Below are positions 46,168 to 57,224 of a DNA stretch of 64,000 bases, piece after piece. Each line of letters opens with the position of its first letter. The first letter of the stretch is position 1. The stretch spans positions 3,603,501 through 3,667,500 of the forward strand of contig JAWHQI010000262.1 in the NCBI GenBank assembly GCA_033032865.1. Reading direction: 5' to 3'. The stretch is from Dactylorhiza incarnata. Taxonomy: Eukaryota; Streptophyta; Magnoliopsida; Asparagales; Orchidaceae. A program made the position numbers and the translations under genes. The notes under the pieces are model-generated. The model worked only from the letters and a program-made list of their open reading frames with translations. It was not told where the DNA came from and ran no database searches.

Positions 46168-47678
46168 TTAAGAAGGATAAGGCGGGGCGGGGTTGTTTTT
46201 GAAAATATGAGGTGGAGTGATAAAATCTGTTTGAGTGGGTGGTGTTTTTAAAATAGGGGCGGATCTTGCCTCGGGCTCTTCGCTAACCGGACCGGATACT
46301 TGCTTCCCACTCCGAAGAGTTACAGCTTTCGCTTGCTCTCTCGGGTTGGGCTCGGTGTTAGCGGGAAGAGTCCCGGGCGGTCGCTCGGATATTATTTTGG
46401 CGAGCTGCCCGATTTGGTTTTCTAGATTTTTAACGGATCCGGCTAAGTTCCGGACGGTTGCTTCGTTCGTACTTATATATTTTGAAAACATCTCCTCCAA
46501 AGATGGAGTTTTTTTAAAGTTAGCAGGGGTGGAGGTGGTGTAAATTCATTTTGTAGAGGCGGGCGAGTTGTGTTTGCAGGATTACTCCAAGAAAAGTTCG
46601 GGTGATTACGCAGCGCAGGATTATAATTATTCGGTAATTGAAAACCATGTGCATGAAAATTAGAAGCAGAATAATTATAATAAGCATTTCTATTGCCTAC
46701 GTAATCAGCTTGTTCGGAGGTGGCTTTTGCGAATTCCCAAACCTGAGGTGCGGAAGGAGCATTCATTTCAGAAATCTTTTTGCTAAGCATTTCCACTTGT
46801 AGTGCCAGCTGGGAGACGTTATCCACTTCGTACATACCTGCAGGTTTGTTTGGGCGGGATCTTGGCACATTCCACTGATAGGTGTTCATGGCCATATCCT
46901 CAAATAGTTCAAGAGCGGCTTCCGGGGTTTTGTTATTTAAGGTACCACCAGAAGCGGCGTCTATCATTTGCTTAGTATGTTGATTTAGCCCGTTATAAAA
47001 CGTCTGCACTTGTAACCATACAGGCAGAGCGTGATGAGGGAAACGTCTTAAGAATTCTTTATACCTTTCCCAGGTATCATATAGCGTTTCAGAATCTATT
47101 TGGCAAAAAGAAGAAATATCATTTCTAAGCTTAGCAGTTTTCGCAGGTGGAAAATACTTAGTTAGAAATTTTTCAGTTAACTGGGCCCAAGTGGTGATAG
47201 AACCTCTAGGTAGAGTTGACAACCACTGCTTAGCCTTTGTTCTTAAAGAAAATGGGAAGAGTCTTAGCCTAATTGCATCATCCGTAACACCATTTATTTT
47301 GAAGGTGTCACAAATTTCAAGGAAGCTAGCAATATGTGCATTCGGATCTTCATCTTGTAATCCGTCGAACTGCACGTATTGCTGCACCATGTGAATTATG
47401 CTTGGCTTTAGTTCGAAATTATTATTATTTATGGCAGGGCGGACTATACTAGTTTCCGTCCCTTCCAGGTTAGGCCTTGCATAATGGGACATAGTCCATT
47501 CAGGGGCCGCAACCATGTTGGGGACTTCATTTTGGTTAGGTTCGCCCATATTAACAACCGACTCCGAATCCTCAGCCAGTTCTTGGAATGTAGGATCTTG
47601 AACTTGCGATTTTCTCTGAAGAGTACGCTCAAGTTCTTGGTCCAAGTCTACAAATTCTGACGGATTCGCTCGGGTCAT
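46168..47678 (-). pseudogene. E2 Gag
   Basis: 401 codons from 47678, frame break near 46500 at a T7 run, then continuation to 46168. The capsid domain includes DEDPNAHIASFLEICDTFKI, RLRLFPFSLRTKAKQWLSTL, LTEKFLTKYFPPAKTAKLRN and YDTWERYKEFLRRFPHHALP. A helical DNVSQLALQVEMLSKKISEM segment follows. Where Athila/Tat Gags have a CCHC knuckle, this copy reads VWEFAKATSEQADYVG, with no Cys, so the knuckle is lost. The C-terminal part has LENQIGQLAKIISERPPG and AVTLRSGKQ, typical of the gag-protease border. The start Met follows the PBS by ~165 bases. Confidence 0.88.
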
Positions 47679-47841
47679 AAACTAGAAAGAGAGAAGGGAA
47701 AATAAGATTGAGAAATTCGAAAAAGAAAAGGTCTCTCTTTTTTTTTCTGAATTAATTTTGTTTTTCAAGAAAGAGGAGAGAAAAAAAATGAGGTGATAAA
47801 AGTAATAGATTCGTTCTTTCAAAATATCAACAAAATGCGAC

Positions 47842-47859
47842 TCCCCGGCAACGGCGCCA
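47842..47859 (-). promoter_or_regulatory. Primer-binding site, tRNA-Asp (E2)
   Basis: TGGCGCCGTTGCCGGGGA in element sense, a perfect 18-base match to the tRNA-Asp 3' end complement. The spacer to the LTR is AGTTTT (47860-47865). Confidence 0.92.
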
Positions 47860-47865
47860 AAAACT

Positions 47866-48788
47866 TCGTGATTAAAATTCCGCTTGCACGAAATAAAATC
47901 CGAACTAGCAATCCGAGAAGGCAAGTATACCTATCGAACTGTAGTATAGGAACACAAGTGTCGTATTAAAATCCGAGAACCGTTGATTACTTATACTCAA
48001 ACGAATTACTATTATTTTATCTTAATAATTTTTTGGAAGGTTTTGTCTGCTAAGTTGAAATAAAAGCTGGATAAAAGTACGGCTAAACGATGATTAAGAA
48101 ATAGCACTCGATCTTGACTTACTTCGGCTTAAGTTGATCAAAATTCAAAAGCAAACTTAAAACTTAATAAAGTAAGGGCAGCTTGACCGTGGGGGTTCCT
48201 ATAGTTTGAACATGCTTCTCTCGAAGATATGCCCAACTGAGTTTAGGAAAATCCGACCGAACTCTCGTCCCGTATTCGAATACCTAAAACTCGCTTTAAG
48301 TGGTGAACCCCGCTATTGGGTTTGACTCCAATCCAGGAGATTTACGTCATTCTCTCTCGAGAAATGTGTGTAACTCTCTTTACTCTTAAGTGCTCACTTC
48401 AGACTATCGGCCTCTCGGCTAGCCAAGAATGAAAGCAAAGGTGGGGATTATATATCGATAATATAGCTCCACTAAATTTTAATTAAGAGTAAATCTAAGA
48501 CCCAACACTTTAGAAAGTGAAAGAAGACTAAAGGATCATAACTTGATCAACTCATCCTCAGATCATCAAGATCGAGTACTATGAGGATTTAGTTACTCAT
48601 GGTGGAGGGGTAGGAGAGAGAAATGATGAAGATTTTAAGAGAACAAAAACATACAATTTTTATTAAATAAAAGTTCAACTGAGATTACATTTGCATGGAA
48701 AGCCTACTAAGCATTAGTAATACACTATGAAAGGAAATTACAAAGGCATTACAACATTCATATGAAAACTAGAAAAGGAAATGCATTG

Positions 48789-48843
<55 letters not shown>

Positions 48844-49666
48844 AAATGACATGAAAATCACTGAAAATAGAGTAGTAGCACTAGTTCTCTCTCCAAAAAC
48901 TGAATGGGGAAAGCTTGGAGGTCATTTCAATTTATAGAAATTTTTCTGCCTCGGTCACGCCCTCAGTCACGCCCGTGACTAGGGGCGTGACATTGTTTAA
49001 TCAATTATGCGGCTTGGATCAGGTTCGGCGCACGATTCTGACGCAATTTGATGGGTCACGCCCTGGGTCACGCCCGTGACTGAGGGCATGACCATTTCGG
49101 TGGTTAGTCCGGTCATGGGCGCTGGCGGCGATCATGGGCGATTTGATGGGTCACGCCCTAGGTCACGCCCGTGACTGAGGGCGTGACCATTTCGGTGGTT
49201 AGTCCGGTCATGGGCACTGGCGGCGATCATGGGCGCTGGCGGCTGGCTGACGTGGCAGTCACGGGCGTGACTGGAAGCACGCCCGTGTAACAGTAGCGTG
49301 ACCAATTCGGTGGTCAGCTGGTCGAATCTGAGTTGTTCACGGGCTGGTCACGGCGTGACTTGCGTGTCACGGGCGTGACTTGTGTGTCACGGCCGTGTAC
49401 TTTGGGCGTGTCTGACCAGATCTTCTGAATTATGGTGGCAGCAGCTTAACTGGAAACAGCAACTTACACGCCCTAGGTCACGGGCGTGACCTAGGGCGTG
49501 ACTTAGGAAATTTTGCATTTTTGACCTGAAAATTCAGAAAACTTAAGTTAGCACTAAAAATAGAAAAATGAACCAAAAATGCATTTAGGTAAACAACAAT
49601 TAGCAAAAAGTAAGAGTAAATAACCTAAAAATAACCTAATTAAACTAACTAGATTTAGCATTATCA
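47866..49666 (-). repeat. E2 5' LTR
   Basis: 1801 bp. Differs from the 3' LTR by scattered substitutions and a longer (GA)n run (48796-48836). Hairpin array at about 48953-49503, TATA at 48928-48937. Confidence 0.92.
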
Positions 49667-49771
49667 CTCATTACTTTGTCGCAGACTTTCGATCATGGCC
49701 TCACTCTGTGCACCCGAAGACTCACCCTCCGATTGGGGGGTCAACCTCGTCGCAACACGCCTCCGAGACAT
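49667..49771 (-). pseudogene. Chromovirus Gag, N-terminal piece
   Basis: 35 codons from the ATG at 49771: MSRRRVATRLTPQSEGESSG followed by an acidic helix-like stretch, ending at an Asn-Glu pair that E2's target duplication interrupts. Joined across E2 the frame continues into the body at 38851. The basic N-terminus before an acidic part is usual for chromovirus Gag. Confidence 0.8.
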
Positions 49772-50437
49772 CTCTGCTAATACGCATAAACCTATAATTA
49801 AAACTTAACCTTACAGTAGAACAACACTGCTTGGTTCTGAACATACATGTACAGATACTTGCCATTTCCACTACCTTTCTCTGAGATATTTTCGTGATGA
49901 TATGCTAAATTCGGGAATGATACTACATCATCCCCCTTGACTCATGTGCAAAGGGCATGAATGCATGAATTTTTTTTTGTTCGTTTTGAATCATGTGTGT
50001 ACGTGTGTCATCATATAGATCTTTAACTTCGCACGTGTGCTTATGCAATGCTATGTAAGGTATGTTGTGCTATGCATTCTAATAAAGGCCTTAATGCATG
50101 TTATGAGCGGTGTACCATGAAATATTATGCATCCTATACTACATAATATCGCATGTAACAAAAAGAAAACGTGTTAATGGGCATCCATGTGATGATGGTT
50201 ATGCATCACATACTACATAACCGTCACATGTTGCCATCTATGGTGGATCCATATACAGACACATATTATGCATCTCATACTACATAATATGCCCCGTATA
50301 CCTCTTATCATGCTATGAGTGTTGTGTTCATGTTTCGGTCAAGACGTACTGATGACACATCGGTGTGTGTATGCAATGAGACCAAACAACTAAACTATAT
50401 CAGAATTTGTTGCTCGACCGACTTGTCGAGCAACCTA
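49772..50437 (-). other. Chromovirus leader with TTATGCATC..ATACTACATAA repeats
   Basis: Untranslated region between PBS and gag. Three related copies of a ~22-base word (TTATGCATC, then ATACTACATAA) lie at 50125-50146, 50199-50220 and 50265-50286. Each has short TTATG/CATAA inverted ends. No ORF is supported. Leaders of this kind hold packaging signals, but no function is shown. Confidence 0.6.
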
Positions 50438-50449
50438 CCTCTGATACCA
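50438..50449 (-). promoter_or_regulatory. Primer-binding site, initiator tRNA-Met (chromovirus)
   Basis: TGGTATCAGAGG in element sense, two bases from the LTR end (GGGTTGTGACA). It matches the initiator-Met PBS except the last base. Confidence 0.88.
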
Positions 50450-51445
50450 ACTGTCACAACCCGCATTTTCTCCGAATTTAGGGATATCATAGTAAGAGAA
50501 AATACGCGTCATGATGCCACGTCATGCAGGAGACAACTGCAGCCGCTCAGGCGGAAACCTATTACTTAATTAATCAAAACATGTTTACATGATAGATCAT
50601 CATTTGAAATCATTTATTAGTGTTTAGGGTAAGAACTGTGTCTCTCAATTCGTGGATCAACTAGTCCATCGAGAAAATATATGTAATGTTGGATCGGTAG
50701 GCGCCCTTAGAGGGGGGTGAATAAGGGTTTTAAAAACTTATACTTATATTTTGTAATACTTGAAATAATAAGGGATCAAAATAGTGATTTTGAATAACGA
50801 TCTAAATTATTTTATAATGAAAGAGAGGATAATAAACAATTTAGAGAAATGAAGAACAAATCATTTTATTACACCAAAAGAGACATGATTTACTATTAAT
50901 AAAAATGATTACAAAACAAGATTTCTATGACGCTAGAAATCGAAGGCGAATAATAAAACTCTTTTTGTTTTCTATCTCGACTCGTATCCCCACGAACCGG
51001 TGGCCCTAGCCTATCCTTCCCCGGATTCGGCCTCAAGCCACTCTAGCCAATCTTTCCCCGGATGTGGCCTCGATCACCCCCTAGAACTAGCCTAGATCTA
51101 GTCGCCAACATGAGGCGAATTTCAGCCCTAAGTCCTACCCAGACCTAGTCGCCAACACGAGGCGAGCTCACTAAACGATAATAAGAAAATATGTGAAATA
51201 AATAACAATAATATAAAAACTCCCTCTATGTGGATCTCTTGGAGAAGTAGATGAAGACGCGGAGTATGATCGTAGTCGATGCGGTCTTTCGTCACGATGA
51301 TGACGCGTGTTGAAATCTTCTCCACGGATCTCCTTAAGCCTTCATGGATTTGTGAAGTATCTCTCTGAACCCTCCTCTCTATGTTGTGGCACGAAGCTCT
51401 GGAACTCTGGATCTCAAGAGGATTAGGAAGTCGGAGCCAATATGT

Positions 51446-51456
51446 CCTTTTTATAG
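51446..51456 (-). promoter_or_regulatory. TATA box, E3 LTR
   Basis: CTATAAAAAGG in element sense, a few bases downstream of the AGCGCTAAG end of the word array. The copy in the 5' LTR is at 57967-57977. Confidence 0.65.
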
Positions 51457-51458
51457 AC

Positions 51459-51690
51459 TTAGCGCTAGCGCCTGCGCTATCGCTACCGCTGGCGCTATCC
51501 CAAATTAGGACATATTTTACGCGGCAGAATCTTCAATCCGAGGAAACAATTCCTCCTTGCCAACTGTGTGCGTCGCTACCGCCTGCGCTATTGGCTACCG
51601 CCAGGCATTATCTCCTTCCATATGTGCTCCCGGAATTGCGCTATAATCGCTAGCGCCAGGCGCTAAGTGCTACCGCCGGCGCTAATGGGA
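51459..51690 (-). repeat. AGCGCTAGCGC word array, E3 U3
   Basis: Words AGCGCTAGCGCC, GCGCTATCGCTACCGC, TGGCGCTAT and GCTAGCGCCAGGCGCTAAG recur in two clusters (51459-51500 and 51570-51690). In the other LTR (57980-58195) the first cluster is ~12 bases shorter. Words are close to palindromic. Confidence 0.82.
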
Positions 51691-53368
51691 GACTTGGAAT
51701 TGCTGGCTCAAAATTGGGGGCAACCATCCTTGAGTCATGTGGACTTTGATTTCCTGCACACTTAAACACATAAGATCAAATACACATAGGATTTGTTATT
51801 CTCAAACCTAGGATATGCGGAAGACCATGTTCCAACAAACTCCCCCTTTTGATAATAACAAGTCCATTAATGATAAATCAGAGCATTAATAAATAAGCAT
51901 GATGAAACTATATTTGTGTGTGTGAGAGATTCATGACTTAGGATAATTATTGATCTTAGCATTTAGAATTGCTCCCCCTAAATACATGCTCCCCCTAAGT
52001 GAATGCTCTCCTAATATGTAAGCTATCATCTTAATTAAGCATTATAGTTTGATAGTAGATTAATATTTATCATGTTAGTTCTCAATTAAGCATTATAGTT
52101 TAAAAGCAGATTAATATTTATCATGTTAGTTCTCCCCCTTTTGTTATTAGCAAAAGCGGGTAAGGAGGCATCACTATAAAGTTGAATAGAAGATAAAGGC
52201 ATGATCGAGCTTGTAGAGAATGAAATGAGAAGGAGTTTTAGAATTATTTTCATCACAATATTGTCATAAATCAGAGTTTGTAGCATAAACAAAATGTAAT
52301 GATTTCCAAGTAACTAAACTACCCAGACATTATGTCTACACCCAAGCCCCGTACTAAGTGACGGATGGGCATGAGGAGCTGCATACATGCCGTAGAATGG
52401 GGTGTTAGTCCCATATGCAAACACTAGACACAACTCAACCTAGCACTCTTTCCCCCCAGTGCCTCGCAAGGCCCCACTGGAACCCTCCCCGGTTAAGGAC
52501 AAGACATGACTAGAGATAAAGGTTATCTAATGTCTACAACCCTACGCCCCCGCTATGGTGAGAAATGAAGTCATGGATAATAATTATTGGAAGCATATAA
52601 GCGTTTTAAATCTAATGACATAGCCTATGGATTTATATTTTTATTTGAATTTATGAAACCACTCACATAGCTATTTTGAAATCCATTCATAAATCAGAAT
52701 TTTTAGCGTAATAATATTTTCATAGAAATAAATCAGAGTTTTATATAAAAAAAATCATGTTAAAAGCAACCAATATAAAGTTTACCAAGCAAGTCTACAA
52801 CTTGTTGCAAGAAAGGAATTTGAAGCTTCAAGTGATGATGCATACAAAATGAAAGACTTTAAATAAGCATGAAAGTGCAAGGTAAAACAATTATATGGTG
52901 ATGATGCGGAAGACTTATAGAAATACAAGAAACATCTTATTGTAATCAATGATGATCCATAGAAAGATATATGAGTTAAATATCAAAAAGAAGATGTTTT
53001 TGTAAATCATTTTTCAATTAAAATCTTTAAGTTTGATAATAAAGTAACCAAGCAAGAAATAATGTTATCAAAAAGATATTACTACAATGTTACTTTAATT
53101 CACAATTTCAAAACATACCAAACATTGTAGAAAGCATGCTAGGTTATCTAGTGCATTTCATAAGTGAAGAGTAGTACAGAATTAGCATTAGGATCCAATA
53201 CTCATGAGAAAAAGTGTTATGGAAGATAATGATGTGCACATAAGTGTATTTTGAATAGAGTAAAGAAATGTTTTAATCAAAAATACAAGAGATATGTAAA
53301 GTAAAGAGCACAATAAAACACAAATAATTTTACTTCCATGCACTTCAATGCACAAAAATGTACAACTA

Positions 53369-53429
53369 CCAAGGTGCTTTGCACACACAATGCTCATTAA
53401 GACTTATCAGGGTGCAAAGTAGTGCTTGG
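53369..53429 (-). repeat. E3 hairpin A
   Basis: 61 bases with outer arms CCAAG/CTTGG, inner arms TTTGCAC/GTGCAAA and a loop containing CTCATTAAGACTTATCAGG. The partner hairpin B is at 53550-53610. Confidence 0.65.
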
Positions 53430-53549
53430 GGGATCACATAATTTTATTCTTCAATATTGATTTTTTATTGTGATCCGGTGTACTTAAGAATAAGTGGTTT
53501 TTATTTTGAAAGAAAGTTATGGTTTGCACAAGATACTTTACTATTCTTT

Positions 53550-53610
53550 CCAAGGTGCTCAACCTCACAACGCTTATTAAGACTTATTAGGAGGTTCAAA
53601 TAGTGCTTGG
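53550..53610 (-). repeat. E3 hairpin B
   Basis: Also 61 bases, with the same outer arms CCAAG/CTTGG and nearly the same loop (CTTATTAAGACTTATTAGG). The inner stem is a different sequence, AACCTC/GAGGTT, yet still paired. Confidence 0.65.
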
Positions 53611-55783
53611 TGGAGTTATCTTTGTCACTTTATTTTATGATTTTGTTTTGTACAAAGTTCTCCGAATACACTTGTTTTGCAAACCAGTATAATTTATAAG
53701 AAAGATAACCACTTTTCTTAATTTTTAAAAGTGCAAATAAAGGAGTGTAGGTAAGATACTTGTGCAATTTTAATTCATTGTACTAATACAAAACATACAC
53801 AAGCATTCTTAGATTAAACACAAATGTAGACAATGCCAAAATAAGTGAGTGAATAAAGATCATTGTAAAACATAAAACATTTACTCATACTTAGAGGCAT
53901 GCTAAGCTTATTTCTACACCACTTTCAATATAATTGATGCACATATTAATAGATATATCAAAGCATGATGAAAGCAATGTTCAAAGTAGTTTGAAAGGAT
54001 AAATTGCAACATTATAGAAGTTCTAGATAATAGATTAATTCATGCTTGATTTTCTCAATGATGTCCATATAGTATTTTTGATAATTTAAAGTTTGAACTT
54101 CTAAGATTGATCTTGGACTTCCCGAGGACTACCTTGTGAGAGGTTCGCCCGGTACTAGGTGATGTGATGGGATGATAGCCCAAATCACTCTTTCGCAAGA
54201 AAATAGAAAAGTTAAGTTCAAAATAATAATTTTTTATATTTTTTTTATATTTTTGTATTTGATTTTTGCTTTTAGAAGTAGAGTTTAAACAAATAACAAA
54301 AACAAAAAGGGCAAAACATATTTTTTGTAATTTGGCTTTTGTATTTTTCTATTTGATTTTTCAAAAATGCAATAAAAGCAAAAGTGCAGAAATGAATAGT
54401 ACACATAGATTAATATATTTTTAGGGATTTTTCAAAATTTTAAAATTACAGAAAAACACATAGGTGCACTAGCACCGGCGTTAGCGCTAGCGCGGGAAAC
54501 AGTACCTGATTTTTGATGATTTTGAAATTTTTAATTGTTGATCTTGATTAAGTGTCATAATAGTAATTTCATGCTGAAATTTCAGATTTTTAGGAAATGT
54601 CGAGATAGTGCAAATTTCATGAAACATTAGCGATTTTGTATATGACCTTACCAACCAAACTTTGCTTGAGATGACATGAATGAGCAAATCAAATATGCAT
54701 GATTTTAGTGATTAACCATAATGTTCATGCACAGGAATACCATGGATAAGCCCTAGATGAGAATACCCAGCCTGTATATCTTGGTAAACATATAAAGCCT
54801 AACATAGACACAAATATTCTTTAGGCGACAATGTTAGTATGATAAGTTTGAGATTAATGTTATACCAAGGTTTGATAGTGTTTCAACTTATAGACCTAGA
54901 ATGGAGTGACGATTTTATTTGATTTGATATCAAGATGATTCAAAGGTCTAAATTAGAAATAAATCACAATACACACATAATACACCAACCATGGTAAAAC
55001 AATTATGATATTAATTATCATCATATAATTCATATGGATGTGATAGAAATAGTTGTTTTTAGAAGATATTTGATGTGAGTTATGATATATGATTTTAGAG
55101 AATTTTAGCAACGGACATCAATAAATTATGAAGATAAATTCTTCAATACATTTTAGTGATTTTCTTTTAATTAAGAATTTTGAATATATATATGTGATTT
55201 TTGATAGGTGAATAATAGTGATGGCTTAGATCATGTTTGACATCAAGGAGCGAACACAATATAATCTTTTGTTGTGAACAAAGACAACCATATTGAAAGT
55301 TGAGCTTTTATTTAGATCTTGACCTTTCTTGTAGATTATGTTATTTCTCTAAACCACTTGTTGGTGAAGGCTAAAAAGCTTAATAGCCTAATGACTTGAT
55401 TTAATTTTAAAATATCTTATAGCAAATTTAGAATTTGATTTATATGAATGATAAAAGATATTTATAGATAATGAATATGAGAATAAAAGATAGGTCATCA
55501 AAATAAAATATGATTTTGAATTTTGATCAATTTGATTTTATAAACATATTAAGCTTTTAAGAGATAAAATCATATTTTTAATACTGTATAGGATGACCAT
55601 GACATGATAGTTCAAAAGAAATAAGAGAACAAAAAAAATAAAAGACATGAAAGTAGAACATTGTATATTTCATTTTGAAAGGATTCTACTTCATGCAATT
55701 GATGATACCTAATGAATAAAAGATTTAGGTATCCAAAGAGGACCGGGTGTGACGGTTCCTTTGGGTACCCAAATACATCGTGT

Positions 55784-57175
55784 TTATTTTTGAGGAGATG
55801 GAAGTGAATGAGCCCTTTTGAGTGGAGTTTGTGTTTCATCTTTAACTTTGGGTCTCCATTCAAATCTTGGTTTAACATTATTTTTAGTTTTTAAATTTCC
55901 ATAGTCATTTACTTGAACATTTGGATCAAAAAGGTTTTTGAATTTATAATTTGAAGGAAATTTGTTTGCATTTAATTTTAGATTGGGAGAAACATGATTT
56001 TGTAAATTAAGGTGATTTTGATTTTGATTTACAAATCTTTTATGTTCCTTACTCCCATTTTTAAACATAAGTAAGATGTTCATATTCCTATTCAACTTGC
56101 TTTTAGATATAGTTTGATGTTGTGAATTTGTATTTACAATTTTCATAAGCAAGTTGATTTTTTATTTTAATTCATCATTTTTAATCTTTAAATTATGTCT
56201 AGCTTTATTATAAGCGATTGTGCTATTTTTAAGGGTTGAAACAATTGAATCTATATGATCTTGATAATTGTTTCTATATTCATCAAATGTTTCATCCATC
56301 TCTTTAATTTCAATTTTATATTCTTTACACTTAGCACAATTATTTTCCAAAGATGAATTTTCTAAACATAATTTTTTATTTTGTTCTTTTATAAAAAGAA
56401 GTTCCTTTTCAAGTTCCTTGCATTTTTCTTTTAAGTCATCAAATTCCATACAAGGTGTAGTGTTTTCAACTAAGGAACCATGGATAGAACTAGATAAATT
56501 TGAATTTGATTGTTCATTAATTTTTGCCTTTAAATTTTTAGTTTCTAAGCGCAAATGTTTATTAGCATTTTTTAATTTCTTAATTTTGCGCTTTGTAGTT
56601 TGAAGCAATTGTAATGAAGAGATAGAAGTACGAAAGATAGAATTTGATTTCCTTATATTGCTTTCGGGAGAGGCATGATTTGAACATATCGTTTCTTTGA
56701 CATCTTTTTGGCACTCCTCTTCCAAACACAATACTTCTTATTCTCTTCCATTAGATGTGTGCTCTATTGATCTTTCATGAGAAGAGCATTCTTGAAGACT
56801 TGTGCAAGCTTGCATATTCTCCGGTTCTTGCGATTGTTCCATACCTGTAGAAGAAGAATCATACATTTCTTCAAGAAATTTCCATACTTTGTATGCACTA
56901 GAAAAGCAATATATTAATTTGAAAATATCTTGAGATAAAGCACAAAAAATATAATGCATAGCTTTTGCATTTAGGTGACGCTCTTGTTTATTTGATTTGT
57001 CCGCTGGTCTAACTATTGCTATATCCCATGCATTGATATCTAAGCTTTTAATAAATTTTTTCATTAATAATTTCCACCCTTTATAATTTTTCCCTTCGAA
57101 TAAAGGTGGTTTAGGAGATTTTTCTTCTTCATAAAAATTTACCCCACTAGTAGAAGCGAGATCATGAGACGCCAT
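55784..57175 (-). pseudogene. E3 Gag-like ORF, two in-frame stops
   Basis: One frame of ~460 codons with stops near 56735 and 56157. The N-terminus (MASHDLASTSGVNFYEEEKS) leads into a copia Gag start: PPLFEGKNYKGWKLLMKKFI, INAWDI, HLNAKAMHYIFCALSQDIFK and AYKVWKFLEEMYD. The middle is a long charged coiled coil (LKNANKHLRLETKNLKAKIN, LKEKCKELEKELLFIKEQNK). The C-terminus is Asn/Lys-rich and ends near a WVPKG-like motif in the next frame (55612-55878), usual just before copia protease. No CCHC knuckle is recognisable. Pol is missing downstream. Confidence 0.82.
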
Positions 57176-57209
57176 TATTCCCAGTTGTTAAGCCGATTTG
57201 GAATAACCT

Positions 57210-57222
57210 GGCTCTGATACCA
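57210..57222 (-). promoter_or_regulatory. Primer-binding site, initiator tRNA-Met (E3)
   Basis: TGGTATCAGAGCC in element sense, two bases from the 5' LTR end (CCAACA). A perfect initiator-Met PBS. Confidence 0.92.
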
Positions 57223-57224
57223 CT

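Larger units (their letters stand above)
38852..49666 (-). mobile_element. E2: Athila-like LTR element with gag-pol
   Basis: 10.8 kb, LTRs 38852-40634 and 47866-49666, perfect tRNA-Asp PBS, gag, protease, RT-RNase H-integrase, and a 1.76-kb non-coding stretch before the 3' LTR. Target duplication CTCAT at 38847-38851 and 49667-49671. Removing E2 and one CTCAT rejoins the chromovirus gag in frame. Pol carries a few frameshifts at or near A/T runs; otherwise it is the most complete element here. Confidence 0.93.
50687..51837 (-). repeat. E3 3' LTR
   Basis: 1151 bp, + strand TGTTGGATCGG..GTTCCAACA. It holds a GCGCTAGCGC-type word array (51459-51690), TATA at 51446-51456, and the AGAGGGGGGTGAATAAGG motif near its inner start that many plant copia LTRs share. 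Confidence 0.9.
51838..55610 (-). other. E3 non-coding internal region
   Basis: 3.8 kb, AT-rich, only chance ORFs. It contains several PPT-like blocks in element sense (near 51838, 51971, 51988 and 52130), a GC-richer island at 52316-52560, twin hairpins at 53369-53429 and 53550-53610, and a block shared with E1 at 54115-54201. Confidence 0.6.
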
